DNA from: Hyphomonadaceae bacterium
GTDB taxonomy: Bacteria > Pseudomonadota > Alphaproteobacteria > Caulobacterales > Hyphomonadaceae
Length of the DNA: 64,000 nt
NCBI GenBank assembly: GCA_016714495.1
Contig: JADKDU010000005.1
Coordinates: forward strand, 186,001 to 250,000
Direction of reading: 5' to 3'
The position numbers and the translations under genes are program-made. Position 1 is the stretch's first letter. Every line of letters starts with the position of its first letter. The notes under the pieces are model-generated. The model was not told where the DNA came from, searched no databases, and worked only from the letters and a program-made list of their open reading frames with translations. Shown one piece after another: positions 50,745-59,372 of the stretch.

Positions 50745-51395
50745 ATGACGCTTCGGCTCTATTACCATCCGCTCGCTTCTTATTGCTGGAAGGTGCTGAT
50801 CGCGTTGTACGAGACCGGCGTGCCGTTCGAGCCGGAATTGATCGACCTGCAGGATCCCGATGCGCGCGAGCGTTTCGTGCGGATGACGCCGCTGGGCAAG
50901 TTTCCGGTTCTCGTTGACGAAGCGGGCGGAAAGGGTTTTCCGGAATCGAGCATCATCATCGAGTATCTTGCCGGCAAATATCCGGCGGCGGCGAAGCTGA
51001 TCCCCGCGGATCGTGATCTTGCCTTGCGAGTGCGGCTGTCGGATCGCTTCTACGATCTCTACGTGCACGAGAAGATGCAGAAGATTGTGGGCGACCGGAT
51101 CAGGCCTGCGGGCGAGAAGGACCCTTCGGGCGTCGCGCGCGCGCGGACCGAGCTTGAGATCGCGCTTTCGCTGGTCGATCGCGACATGGGCGAAGGCGGC
51201 TGGGCGACGGGGCTGACTTTTACCATGGCCGACTGTGCGGCGGCGCCGGCGCTCTACTACGCCAACCAGGTTGCGCCGTTTGGCGAGCATCATGCAGGCG
51301 CGGCGCGTTACCTCGAGCGGCTGATGTCGCGGCCTTCTTTTGCACGCGTGTTGGCGGAAGCAGAACCTTATTTCGCGATGTTCCCGAAATCCTAG
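50745..51395 (+). CDS. Glutathione S-transferase
   Basis: 216 residues from ATG 50745. Thioredoxin-like N-terminal domain (RLYYHPLASYCWKVLIALYE, GKFPVLVDEAG, FPESSIIIEYLAGKYP with the Glu-Ser glutathione site) and an all-helical C-terminal domain (FTMADCAAAPALYYANQV). Likely a cytosolic detoxification enzyme. No clear ribosome site; single gene. Confidence 0.92.
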   Translation: MTLRLYYHPLASYCWKVLIALYETGVPFEPELIDLQDPDARERFVRMTPLGKFPVLVDEAGGKGFPESSIIIEYLAGKYPAAAKLIPADRDLALRVRLSDRFYDLYVHEKMQKIVGDRIRPAGEKDPSGVARARTELEIALSLVDRDMGEGGWATGLTFTMADCAAAPALYYANQVAPFGEHHAGAARYLERLMSRPSFARVLAEAEPYFAMFPKS

Positions 51396-51860
51396 CGGCG
51401 CTTGGCTTCTCCCGGAAGGGTTGAAAGCCCGGGCGGCATTGGCGCCCCCTGCCCGCGGCCGGGGATCAGGCCTTCGAACTGACGCTCGGCGAGTTCCTGG
51501 CCGGTCAGTTCCTTCCAGAAGAAACCGCATCCAAAGCCGACGGCCCAGATCGCGACGAGCACTTAGAACACGAAGGAAATCAGCCTAATCCGCCAGGCGC
51601 CGCTGGCGACCAGATCATGGCGGGCGACCATCATGGCGGTGACGACGAACAGGGTCATCGCCAGGTGAAGGCGAGTTCGAGGAGGCACAGCTCGCCTCTA
51701 TCAGTATTGGCGGCGCGGAGGTCGGCGAAACCGGGGCCGGTGGCGAGACCGAGAGCAGGGAAGAAACTAGCAGTGCGAAGCCCGAAAGCCCGATGCGAGA
51801 AAACGGCGCGGTCAGCCGCCGCCACGCGCGCCGATTGGAGTCCGTTTTGGCGCTGGCGCC
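51392..51860 (-). pseudogene. Decayed membrane-protein gene
   Basis: Minus-strand pieces of one hydrophobic protein lie in two frames: FFPALGLATGPGFADLRAAN to LCLLELAFTW, then after a frame change AMTLFVVTAMMVARHDLVAS, AWRIRLISFVF, an in-frame TAA near 51562, and VLVAIWAVGFGCGFFWKELT ending GEAKRR. Joined, they give about 150 residues with three or four membrane segments. At least one frameshift and one stop codon argue for real decay. Its stop overlaps the GST stop from the other strand. Family not recognised. Confidence 0.5.
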
Positions 51861-52060
51861 GCAACGCTGGGCAGACTTGACCGGTCTACTGCTTTTTTAT
51901 CGGCGATCCTGCCCCGTCTTGCTCTATGAGCAGGACTTCGTCCGCGTCCTGACATTAGTGTGTGTTTGTCCGTAGAGAAAAACACTGGCGGATATGTGGG
52001 TGTAGATTGGGGGGCGAAGAATTGGCTTCGCCTGAGCTCGAGACAGGATCGGCGCGCATT

Positions 52061-52246
52061 ATGCCTAATTCCAAGAGGCAGCAGCGCTTCAAGTCACGGC
52101 GGGAAGCCGAACTCGTGCTTCGCGAAATCGTCGAAGATGGCGGTGTTGCATCCGAATATCGCATTGAGGCCATGCCGGATGGCGGCTTCGTGATTGTGGT
52201 GCTGGACGACAACGGCCAGGGCGTCACCGGGATGCTTGGCGCGTAA
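52061..52246 (+). CDS. Small hypothetical protein
   Basis: 61 residues from ATG 52061: RREAELVLREIVEDGGVASE followed by YRIEAMPDGGFVIVVLDD. One helix then a beta hairpin, soluble. No family recognised and only a weak ribosome site (AGGA 12 nt upstream), but the amino-acid make-up is that of a real protein. An upstream extension to 51962 looks like non-coding sequence. Confidence 0.5.
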   Translation: MPNSKRQQRFKSRREAELVLREIVEDGGVASEYRIEAMPDGGFVIVVLDDNGQGVTGMLGA

Positions 52247-52823
52247 ATGCGCAGACTAGGGCGATCTCGCAGATGCGTGCGAGTTTGCGCATTCTCGAAT
52301 TTCTGAAAATGAGACAAGGAGGCTGGCTTCGCGCTTGCGGCCCGGGCGTTCGGCGCGGGGGTGCGCGAGGCGCTCGCGATCCTCGAAGCGGAGCACCAGA
52401 GACGGCGGAAGCTGCGCCGGCAGGTCACGGGCGTGTGGCGGCCGGTGTGGGTGAAGTTGGGCTCGAAGCCGCGGCTCTGGGAGCGAACGCTGCCGATCGC
52501 GCAGGCGCAGAGATAGATCATCAGGTCGAGCCTGGCGCGGCCGTCGGCGGTAGCCGCAGCGATAACGGCGCAGTGATCGGGATCGCCGGCCATCGCCTCG
52601 AGGCTTTCGTCATGACTGAAGAGCGCGAAGCCTGAGCCGATGATGTCGATAAGCTTCCTCTCCCCTGCCATGGCTCAGCGGAGGGGCCAGAGGATGATCT
52701 GCGACAGCGCGTATATGCGGACGCGTATCGCTTAAGGCCGGACGGGCGGGGATTTTCGGTTACGCCTGCCCTCCAGTTTAGAGGCAGTTGAACCTTCTGC
52801 TCCAGCGGTTTGGAAATTGGCCG
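52247..52823. other. No gene recognised
   Basis: About 580 bases between the small hypothetical gene and the ybgC leader hairpin. Frames on both strands stay open for 100-200 codons, but the proteins are Arg/Ala/Gly-rich without any domain. It may be decayed sequence. Confidence 0.4.
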
Positions 52824-52853
52824 TCCCCCAATTAGGGCGTCGGAATTGGGGGA
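52824..52853. other. Hairpin upstream of ybgC
   Basis: TCCCCCAATT (52824-52833) and AATTGGGGGA (52844-52853) form a perfect 10-bp stem with a 10-base loop, ending 44 nt before the ybgC start. No T run follows. It could be the start of the tol-pal transcript leader or an operator. Confidence 0.45.
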
Positions 52854-52897
52854 TGGAGCGGGATGACAAGCGCGGGGGCGCGCTTTAAGCGGATTCC

Positions 52898-53347
52898 ATG
52901 AGTGAGGATCTGCCTTCCATTGGACGCATCGTAAATGGCGAGCACCTATTGCCGGTGCGGGTCTATTACGAGGACACCGATTTCACCGGCGTCGTCTATC
53001 ACGCGACCTATCTCCGGTTCTTCGAACGGGGCCGGTCGGAGATGTTGCGGGTGATGGGGACGCCGCCGGACCGGGAGGATCATGGCGCGTTCGCGGTCAC
53101 GCGGATCGTGATCGACTACAAGGGCGCGGCCCGGATCCATGATGCGCTGGTCGTGCACACGGCATTTACGGGAATGAAGGGACCTCGCCTCAATTTCAGG
53201 CAAACTATCACGCGCGACGCGATGACGCTGACCGAAGCGGAGATCGTTGCGGTGGCGATTCACCCTGACGGGCGGGCCCGTAAACCTTCCGCCACGGAAT
53301 TGTTGCATTGGGAGGCCTACAAGACCCCCTCGCTGAATGGCCGCTGA
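52898..53347 (+). CDS. ybgC: Acyl-CoA thioesterase YbgC of the tol-pal cluster
   Basis: 149 residues. Hot-dog fold 4-hydroxybenzoyl-CoA-thioesterase type: VRVYYEDTDFTGVVYHATYL has the catalytic Asp in DTDFTGVVYH, followed by FFERGRSEMLR. It hydrolyses short-chain or phospholipid-linked acyl thioesters and usually heads tol-pal. tolQ begins 131 nt later on the same strand. Confidence 0.94.
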   Translation: MSEDLPSIGRIVNGEHLLPVRVYYEDTDFTGVVYHATYLRFFERGRSEMLRVMGTPPDREDHGAFAVTRIVIDYKGAARIHDALVVHTAFTGMKGPRLNFRQTITRDAMTLTEAEIVAVAIHPDGRARKPSATELLHWEAYKTPSLNGR

Positions 53348-53478
53348 AGCCCCGGGGAATCGCCGGCATTGACCTTCATGTCGCCTAATTTCGTAACCAG
53401 AAGCGGTGCAATGAGGCTTGCGCCGGCCGGCATTTTCGCAAGCTATCCGGCTGAAACCTGAGGATTTGAGAGACTGTA

Positions 53479-54192
53479 ATGGACCCCACCGCGCTGGCCC
53501 CTGTCGTTACCGCAGAGGATTTCTCGCTTCTCGCGCTGTTCGTGCGCGCCGACCTCATCGTGAAGATTGTAATGGGCATCCTGGCCTTCGCGTCGATCTG
53601 GTCGTGGGCGGTGGCCATCGACAAATGGTTCACGGTGGGCGGCGCGAAGTCGCGCGCCAAGCGCCTGGAGAACGCCTTCTGGTCAGGCCAGCCGATGGAA
53701 GATGTCGACGGCCGGGTGACGGAGAAATCATCCGAGGCGATGGCGCGGGTGTTCGCAGCCGGCGCGCGCGAATGGCGTGAAGGCCGTCGCGGCGGCGCCC
53801 CGGATGAATCGAAAGCGATCATTGAGCGCGCGAGCGCGCAGATGGACGTTGCGGTGAACCGCGAGACGGCGCGAATGGAAGCGGGCTTGTCCACGCTGGC
53901 GATCATAGCGTCTTCGACGCCGTTCATCGGCCTGCTCGGCACGGTCATCGGCATCATGAATTCGTTCCGCGACATTGCGGCCAAGGGCGAGACCAATCTC
54001 ACCGTCGTCGCGCCAGGTATTGCCGAGGCGCTGTTTGCGACCGCGCTTGGTCTCTTCGCCGCCATCCCTGCCCTGATTTTTTACAACAAGTTCTCTTCCG
54101 ACATCGGCGCCTTCTCCGAACGCATGGGGAATTTCGCGTCGGAAGTTTCGGTGCGGCTGTCGCGCCGCCTGCACGAACGCCGGGACGCCTGA
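53479..54192 (+). CDS. tolQ: Tol-Pal system proton channel subunit TolQ
   Basis: 237 residues, MotA/ExbB family. Three membrane segments: about 30-50 (VMGILAFASIWSWAVAID), about 140-165 (LSTLAIIASSTPFIGLLGTV) and about 180-200 (ALFATALGLFAAIPALIFYN). With TolR it forms the proton-driven motor that energises TolA and constricts the outer membrane at division. TolR starts 3 nt after its stop. Confidence 0.95.
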   Translation: MDPTALAPVVTAEDFSLLALFVRADLIVKIVMGILAFASIWSWAVAIDKWFTVGGAKSRAKRLENAFWSGQPMEDVDGRVTEKSSEAMARVFAAGAREWREGRRGGAPDESKAIIERASAQMDVAVNRETARMEAGLSTLAIIASSTPFIGLLGTVIGIMNSFRDIAAKGETNLTVVAPGIAEALFATALGLFAAIPALIFYNKFSSDIGAFSERMGNFASEVSVRLSRRLHERRDA

Positions 54193-54195
54193 TCG

Positions 54196-54660
54196 ATGGC
54201 CATGATGATGGGCAATTCGGGACGTGGACGGCGCGGGCGGCGACGCCCGATGGCCGACATCAACGTCACGCCGTTGGTCGACGTCATGCTGGTGCTGCTG
54301 GTCGTGTTCATGATCACCGCGCCGATGCTGGCGACGGGCGTGGCGGTGACGCTGCCCAAGACGGCGGCGGAACAGCTGAAGCAGGAAAACGAGCGCCCGC
54401 TGGTGGTGACCGTGGACAAGGACGCCAAGGTCTATGTCGGCATGGAGAAGGAGCCGATCCCGCTGAAGGAGCTGGCCCCGATGCTGATGGCGCTGGCGGA
54501 GAACAATCTCGAGAAGCGCGTCTATGTGCGCGGCGACGAGGCCGTTCCCTATGGCGCCGTCGTGAGCGTGCTTGCGCTATTGCAGCGCGCCGGATTCAAG
54601 AACGCTGGCCTGCCGGTGGACGCCAATGCGGCCGCCCGCATCCTTGAGCAGGGGGGCTGA
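54196..54660 (+). CDS. tolR: Tol-Pal system protein TolR
   Basis: 154 residues, ExbD/TolR family. A basic head RGRRGRRRPMADINVTPLVD leads to one membrane helix with the proton-carrying Asp (DVMLVLLVVFMITAPML), then a periplasmic domain (LAENNLEKRVYVRGDEAVPY). Partner of TolQ. It ends 8 nt before tolA. Confidence 0.95.
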   Translation: MAMMMGNSGRGRRGRRRPMADINVTPLVDVMLVLLVVFMITAPMLATGVAVTLPKTAAEQLKQENERPLVVTVDKDAKVYVGMEKEPIPLKELAPMLMALAENNLEKRVYVRGDEAVPYGAVVSVLALLQRAGFKNAGLPVDANAAARILEQGG

Positions 54661-54668
54661 CCGGAGAG

Positions 54669-55489
54669 ATGCGACTTAGCGCGTTCTTCTCTCTGGCGGC
54701 CCACATGGGCGTTGTCGCGGCAGGTCTGTGGGCGGCGCAGGAGACGGCGTATAAGCCTGAGCCGTCGACGCCGATGATTGTCATTCCGCTCGAACTGATG
54801 ACGATCGGCGAAGTGACGGATATCGCGCCGGTGGTCGCCGAGGCGCCGAAGGAAGAGGAAGCCGCCGCCGAGGAAGAGGTGACGGAGACATTCTCATCCG
54901 CCGCCGCGCCCAAGCCCGAGGAAGATACCGTCAATCTCGACGCGGCCCCGCCGCCTCCCCCGCCGAAGCAGGAAGAGGTCAAGAAGCCCGAAGCGAAGCC
55001 TACGCCGGCGAAGAAGGAGGAGGATCTCAACTCCTTCCTCGATTCGATGCTGACCGATGTGAAGAAGGACAAGCCCAAGGCAGCGCCCGCCCCGGCCGGC
55101 AGGACCGCAAGCCGGAAAACGGCCCGGCCCGCATGGGCGCTGGCGAAATGCGGCGTACACAAGTGACCGTGCAGGACTTCATTCGCGCGCAATTGATCAA
55201 CAAACGCTGCTGGACGGACCATTCGGACATGGCGGACGCGGCGCGCCTGCAGGCGACATTCCGGGTGCGGTTCAGCAATAATGGCAAGTTCGCCTTGGAG
55301 CCGGAACTGCGCGAACCCGCGCGCGAGCCGATCAACGATCCGCCCATGCAGGTGTTCATCCAGCACGCGCGGACGGCGCTGCAGAAGTGCAACAACCTTG
55401 GCTGGCAGCTGCCGCCGGAATACTTCAAGCTTGAGCCAGCTCCGTACTGGATCGATCTGGTGTTCGTGCCGAAGATCGGAGCCCGCTAG
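54669..55489 (+). pseudogene. tolA: TolA, split by a one-base frameshift
   Basis: TolA links the TolQR motor to Pal across the periplasm. The first frame encodes the membrane anchor (FFSLAAHMGVVAAGLWAAQ) and the long Glu/Lys/Ala/Pro stalk, then turns into a nonsense tail ending at 55166. The C-terminal domain (TQVTVQDFIRAQLINKRCW, LEPELREPAREP, PYWIDLVFVPKIG) lies in the next frame and would follow DRKPENGPARMGAGEMRR. One added G or C in the GCCCCGGCCGGCAGG run (55088-55103) joins them. As tolA is rarely dispensable in an intact tol-pal operon, a consensus error is the likely cause. Confidence 0.85.
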
Positions 55490-55538
55490 AATGACTGCCC
55501 GGAAGACCCTTATCGCCTTGAAGAATGGGAAAGACCCG

Positions 55539-56933
55539 ATGCGTCAGTTCAAATCCTTCGTGATCGCGATCGCCGCGATCATGGGCATGATTACCCCTGC
55601 GGCGGCGCAGCTGCGGGTGACGGTGGTGGGCGAGGAATATGTGCCGATGCGGATCGCGGTGCCGGATTTCGAAGCCGATGGCGCGGGCGCGGCGGAAATC
55701 GCGGCGCAGCTGAGCGATGTGCTGCGCAAAGACCTCGCCTCCTCCGCCGTGTTCGAGCTGGTGGACAAGGCGGCGTTCATCGAGCGCGATCTTTCGTTCG
55801 ACATGGCGCCGCGTTATCCGGACTGGCAGGTGGCGGGTGTTGCAGCCCAGGCGCTGATCGTCGGCAACGTCATCATCAATCCGGCCAACAACAACATGAC
55901 GGTGCAGTTCCGTCTCTACAACGTGTTCGGCCAGACGCAGCAGTTTGCGCGCCAGTACACGGTGGCGACGCCGCTTAACTGGCGCAGGCTGGCCCACCGC
56001 GTGGCGGACGACATCTTCACGCAGCTGACGGGCGATGCGGGCTACTTCGACAGCCGAATGGTGTTCGTGTCGAAGACGCCGGGCGAAGACCCCGTGCGCG
56101 GGCGCCTGGCGATCATGGACCAGGACGGCGCGAATGCGGAATTCCTGCTGGCCGGTTTCACCTCGGTGATCAACCCGCGCTTCTCGCCGACCGATCAGCG
56201 CATTCTCTACGGCGCCTATGTGCCTGATCCGAAATATCCGGGCGCAACGCTGCTGCGGACCTATCTCTACGATATCGAGACGGGGCGGCAAGAAGTGCTC
56301 GCGGAAGGTCCGAACTCGATGGATTATTCGGCGCGTTTCTCGCCCGACGGCCGCTCGATCGCGCTTTCGCGCGCGGTGGGCGGGAACTCGGACATCTATG
56401 TGATCGAGCTGGCGCGGCGCACGCAGCGGCGTCTGACCAATGACGCGGCGATCGATACATCGCCTTCCTTCTCGCCCGATGGAAAGATGATTGTGTTCGT
56501 GTCGGACCGTGGTCTCGGGCCGCAGCTTTACATCATGCGCGAAGACGGCGCGCAGATGAACTGCCCCAAGGGCGGACGCGACACGACCTGCCGCATCACC
56601 TTCGACTCAGGCCGGTTCACCGATCCGGTGTGGTCGCCGCGCGGCGACTGGATCGCGTTCTCGCGCCAGGGCGACGGCAAGTTCTCGATCGGCGTTATCC
56701 GGACGGATGGGTCGGGCATGCGCATCCTGACGGACGGCTATCAGGACGAGAGCCCGACCTGGTCGCCGAACGGACGCGTGATCGCGTTCGAGCGAACGGC
56801 TTCGCGTGGCGCTGGTCCCAAGCTGTGGAGCGTTGACCTTACGGGACGCAACCTCCGCCGGATGCCGACGCCGCGGGACGCAACCAATCCGACCTGGGGT
56901 CCGTTGCTGAAGGTGGAAGCTGCCCAGCAGTAA
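55539..56933 (+). CDS. tolB: Tol-Pal system beta-propeller protein TolB
   Basis: 464 residues. ATG 55539 gives a clean signal peptide (MRQFKSFVIAIAAIMGMITP then AAAQ) and follows GGGAAAG; an ATG at 55491 is also possible. The N-terminal domain (FEADGAGAAEIAAQLSDVLR) is followed by a six-bladed propeller with repeated blades such as NPRFSPTDQRILYGAY, YSARFSPDGRSIALSR, SPSFSPDGKMIVFVSD and DPVWSPRGDWIAFSRQ. It binds Pal and TolA in the periplasm. Confidence 0.96.
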   Translation: MRQFKSFVIAIAAIMGMITPAAAQLRVTVVGEEYVPMRIAVPDFEADGAGAAEIAAQLSDVLRKDLASSAVFELVDKAAFIERDLSFDMAPRYPDWQVAGVAAQALIVGNVIINPANNNMTVQFRLYNVFGQTQQFARQYTVATPLNWRRLAHRVADDIFTQLTGDAGYFDSRMVFVSKTPGEDPVRGRLAIMDQDGANAEFLLAGFTSVINPRFSPTDQRILYGAYVPDPKYPGATLLRTYLYDIETGRQEVLAEGPNSMDYSARFSPDGRSIALSRAVGGNSDIYVIELARRTQRRLTNDAAIDTSPSFSPDGKMIVFVSDRGLGPQLYIMREDGAQMNCPKGGRDTTCRITFDSGRFTDPVWSPRGDWIAFSRQGDGKFSIGVIRTDGSGMRILTDGYQDESPTWSPNGRVIAFERTASRGAGPKLWSVDLTGRNLRRMPTPRDATNPTWGPLLKVEAAQQ

Positions 56934-57081
56934 GGCGCCCCCTGCGTCAGGTCTGGACGGGGCATATTTGCTGTCGAAGACAGATGAATGGGACTGAAAT
57001 GCCACCTGATCTGGCAGGCGAATGAATTGCATTGGGTTTCGCAGGCAAATTTGATTACCTGATTGCAATCTCACCTCGCCT

Positions 57082-57108
57082 TTGCCACAAAAAACCCCAA
57101 CGTATATT
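57082..57108 (+). promoter_or_regulatory. Possible sigma-70 promoter for pal
   Basis: TTGCCA (57082-57087) and TATATT (57103-57108) separated by 15 bases, about 125 nt upstream of pal in the 297-base tolB-pal spacer. The spacing is short of 17, so the call is tentative. The rest of the spacer shows no hairpin. Confidence 0.4.
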
Positions 57109-57230
57109 GCTTCTACAATGCTTCGTGACGCCCGGCGGACTTGCAAATCCATTACAAATCGCAAGTACTGACGAGGGAAACTAGATGCGCGCCTTCTTGG
57201 GGGGCGCGACGGGAACAAGGAGTTTTAAAT

Positions 57231-57770
57231 ATGCGGTCACTCGGTCTCACACTTCTCGCCGGAGCCTCGATGCTCGCCGCGGCGTGCGCTTCCAACCCGC
57301 CGCCGGAGCCTACGCCTCCGCCGGTGGTCGCTGAAGCTCCGCGCGTCGCGCCGACGCCGCCCGCCCCGATCCCGACCCCGCGGCCCTCGGGCCCGGCCGC
57401 CGGCTCGAAAGGCGACTTCGCCGCCAAATCGACGGACCGCGTCTATTTCGATTACGACCAGTACAATCTGGATGACGCTGACCGCCGCTCGCTCGCGACG
57501 CAAGTTGCGTGGCTGAAGCAGTTCCCGTCCACGCGTGTCGAAGTCCAGGGTCACGCCGACGAACGCGGCACCCGCGACTACAACATCGCGCTCGGCGATC
57601 GCCGCGCTCAGGCCGTGTCGCAATACCTGCAGCAGCAGGGCATCACGTCGACCCGCATCCAGACGATTTCGTTCGGCAAGGACAAGCCGCTGGACATGGG
57701 CCATGACGAAGCCGCCTGGGCTCGCAACCGGAACGCCTTCTCGAACATCATCGTCGAGGCGATCTCGTAA
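57231..57770 (+). CDS. pal: Peptidoglycan-associated lipoprotein Pal
   Basis: 179 residues; ATG 57231 after AAGGAG. Lipobox MLAAAC, a Pro-rich linker (about 25-60) and an OmpA-like domain with VYFDYDQYNLDDADRR, VEVQGHADERGTRDYNIALG DRRA and the peptidoglycan-binding Asp/Arg pair. Outer-membrane lipoprotein that holds the envelope layers together with TolB. Confidence 0.97.
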   Translation: MRSLGLTLLAGASMLAAACASNPPPEPTPPPVVAEAPRVAPTPPAPIPTPRPSGPAAGSKGDFAAKSTDRVYFDYDQYNLDDADRRSLATQVAWLKQFPSTRVEVQGHADERGTRDYNIALGDRRAQAVSQYLQQQGITSTRIQTISFGKDKPLDMGHDEAAWARNRNAFSNIIVEAIS

Positions 57771-57842
57771 CCTAACGCAAAAGTGCAGTCCGCCGCCCGC
57801 TTCGCCTTATTTCCGGCGCGGGCGGCGGATAGCTTTTTGACC

Positions 57843-58766
57843 ATGAAACGCACGAATCCGAGCACCAGAAATTCGCGGGGCCGCGCAGTTGCATCGACTG
57901 CTGACGGCCATGTCCGGGCGGTCCTGATGGCCGCACTGACCGGCTTCGCCCTGCTTACCACCGCCCTTGTTGTTGCGCCTCTCGCCCACGGCCAGGTTTT
58001 CAATTCCCAACCCTACACCGCCGCGCCTGACCCGGCCGTCGAGCAGTTGCGCAAGCGCATCGAGCAGCTCGAGTCCGACCTGCGCAAGGCGACCGATCGC
58101 ACGGAAGTTCTCGGCGCCCAACTGAGCGATGCGCGCCGCACGGCTGATGAAGCCAATGAAGGCCGCAAGAAGCTTGAAGCGGATCTTGCCGCCCTGCTGA
58201 TCCGTATTGAAACACTTGAAGATGCTGCAGGCGGAGCGGTTTCGGCCGGCGGCGGTTCGGCTGCTGCGCCGACATCCCTGCAAACCGCGCGTTCAGTCGA
58301 CCTCACTGGAAGCGCGAACAACGCCTCGCCTGCCCCGGCGCCGGGCGCTGCTGCGCCCGTCGATCTCGCAGCCTTCCCGCAGGATGAGGAAGGCTTCTTC
58401 AATTCGGCGCACGCGCTTCTCCTGGGCGGCGACTTCCCGGCGTCCGAGCAGGCCTTCACCAGCTATCTCGCCACGTATCCCAAGGGCGCCAAGGCCGCCG
58501 ATGCGCAGTATTATCTCGGTGAATCCCTGCTCTATCAGGACAATTTCGCTGACGCTTCGGGCGCCTATGCCAAGCTGATCAAATCCTATCCGAACTCGCC
58601 CAACGCTGCGACCGGCATGGTCAAGCTGGCGCGGGCGATGCGGGGCATGGGCAAGACGTCCGACAGTTGCAAGACGCTAGACGTGATGGCGAAGCAGTTT
58701 CCGAAGGCTTCCGCAGTCGCCAAGCAGATGGCCGCGCAGGAACGCCAATACGCCAAGTGTTCTTAA
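57843..58766 (+). CDS. cpoB: Cell-division coordinator CpoB (YbgF)
   Basis: 307 residues from ATG 57843. Signal-like hydrophobic segment (LTGFALLTTALVVAPLAHGQ), a coiled coil (DPAVEQLRKRIEQLESDLRK), an Ala/Gly/Pro linker, and C-terminal tetratricopeptide repeats (EGFFNSAHALLLGGDFPASE, DAQYYLGESLLYQDNFADAS). CpoB tunes PBP1B and Tol at division. Follows pal, as is normal for the cluster. Confidence 0.93.
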   Translation: MKRTNPSTRNSRGRAVASTADGHVRAVLMAALTGFALLTTALVVAPLAHGQVFNSQPYTAAPDPAVEQLRKRIEQLESDLRKATDRTEVLGAQLSDARRTADEANEGRKKLEADLAALLIRIETLEDAAGGAVSAGGGSAAAPTSLQTARSVDLTGSANNASPAPAPGAAAPVDLAAFPQDEEGFFNSAHALLLGGDFPASEQAFTSYLATYPKGAKAADAQYYLGESLLYQDNFADASGAYAKLIKSYPNSPNAATGMVKLARAMRGMGKTSDSCKTLDVMAKQFPKASAVAKQMAAQERQYAKCS

Positions 58767-58816
58767 CGGTCTGCCCGTAACGGTTTCGCTCTGAACCAGA
58801 ACACGGACCTGTCGAC

Positions 58817-59353
58817 GTGCTGAACCGCCCCCCTTTTCATCGCTTGAATGGCTTTCTCGCCTCATGCGCCGCCGCTGCTTTGGCGGCGTCGGCGTTTTCG
58901 ACGGCTGGGGCGCAACAGCCAACGCCATCGGCCGAGCGCGTGCGCGGGGGCATGTTCGATGCGTCCGACCCGGCGGGGCTGGCGCGCTTCATGGAGAAGA
59001 CGGGCTATCGCGTCGAGCTGCGCGCCGACACCAAGGGCGATCCGGTGATCACGGGACGCATCTCGCGCTCGGACTACGTCATCCAATTCTATGAATGCGA
59101 ACAGGGCCTGACCTGCAATTCGGTGCAGTTCATGAGCCAGGCGGCCAAGCCGGCGACGCTGACCGGGGACAGCGCCAATGCATTCAACGCGCGCTGGCGC
59201 TATGTGCGCATCACATTCGATGCGACGCAGGTGAAGCTCCAGATGGACGTGAACCTCGATGCGGGCGTCACGTCGGACAATTTCGAAGATACGCTCGACA
59301 TCTGGCGTCAGCTGCTTGAAATCTACGAGCGTGACATCCTCGGGCTCAAATGA
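58817..59353 (+). CDS. YbjN-domain secreted protein
   Basis: 178 residues from GTG 58817. Signal peptide (LASCAAAALAASAFSTAGAQ) and a YbjN/type III chaperone-like domain: LARFMEKTGYRVELRADTKG and a C-terminal EDTLDIWRQLLEIYERDI. Function unknown. Its stop overlaps an ATG (ATGA at 59350) that was probably the tilS start. Confidence 0.82.
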   Translation: MLNRPPFHRLNGFLASCAAAALAASAFSTAGAQQPTPSAERVRGGMFDASDPAGLARFMEKTGYRVELRADTKGDPVITGRISRSDYVIQFYECEQGLTCNSVQFMSQAAKPATLTGDSANAFNARWRYVRITFDATQVKLQMDVNLDAGVTSDNFEDTLDIWRQLLEIYERDILGLK

Positions 59354-59372
59354 CGCTGACGACGCCGGGGCC

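Noticed and set aside
51955..52671. Minus-strand frame of about 240 codons in the gene-poor stretch
   Set aside because: Composition is not protein-like and no start signal or domain is seen; covers the small gene at 52061 antisense.
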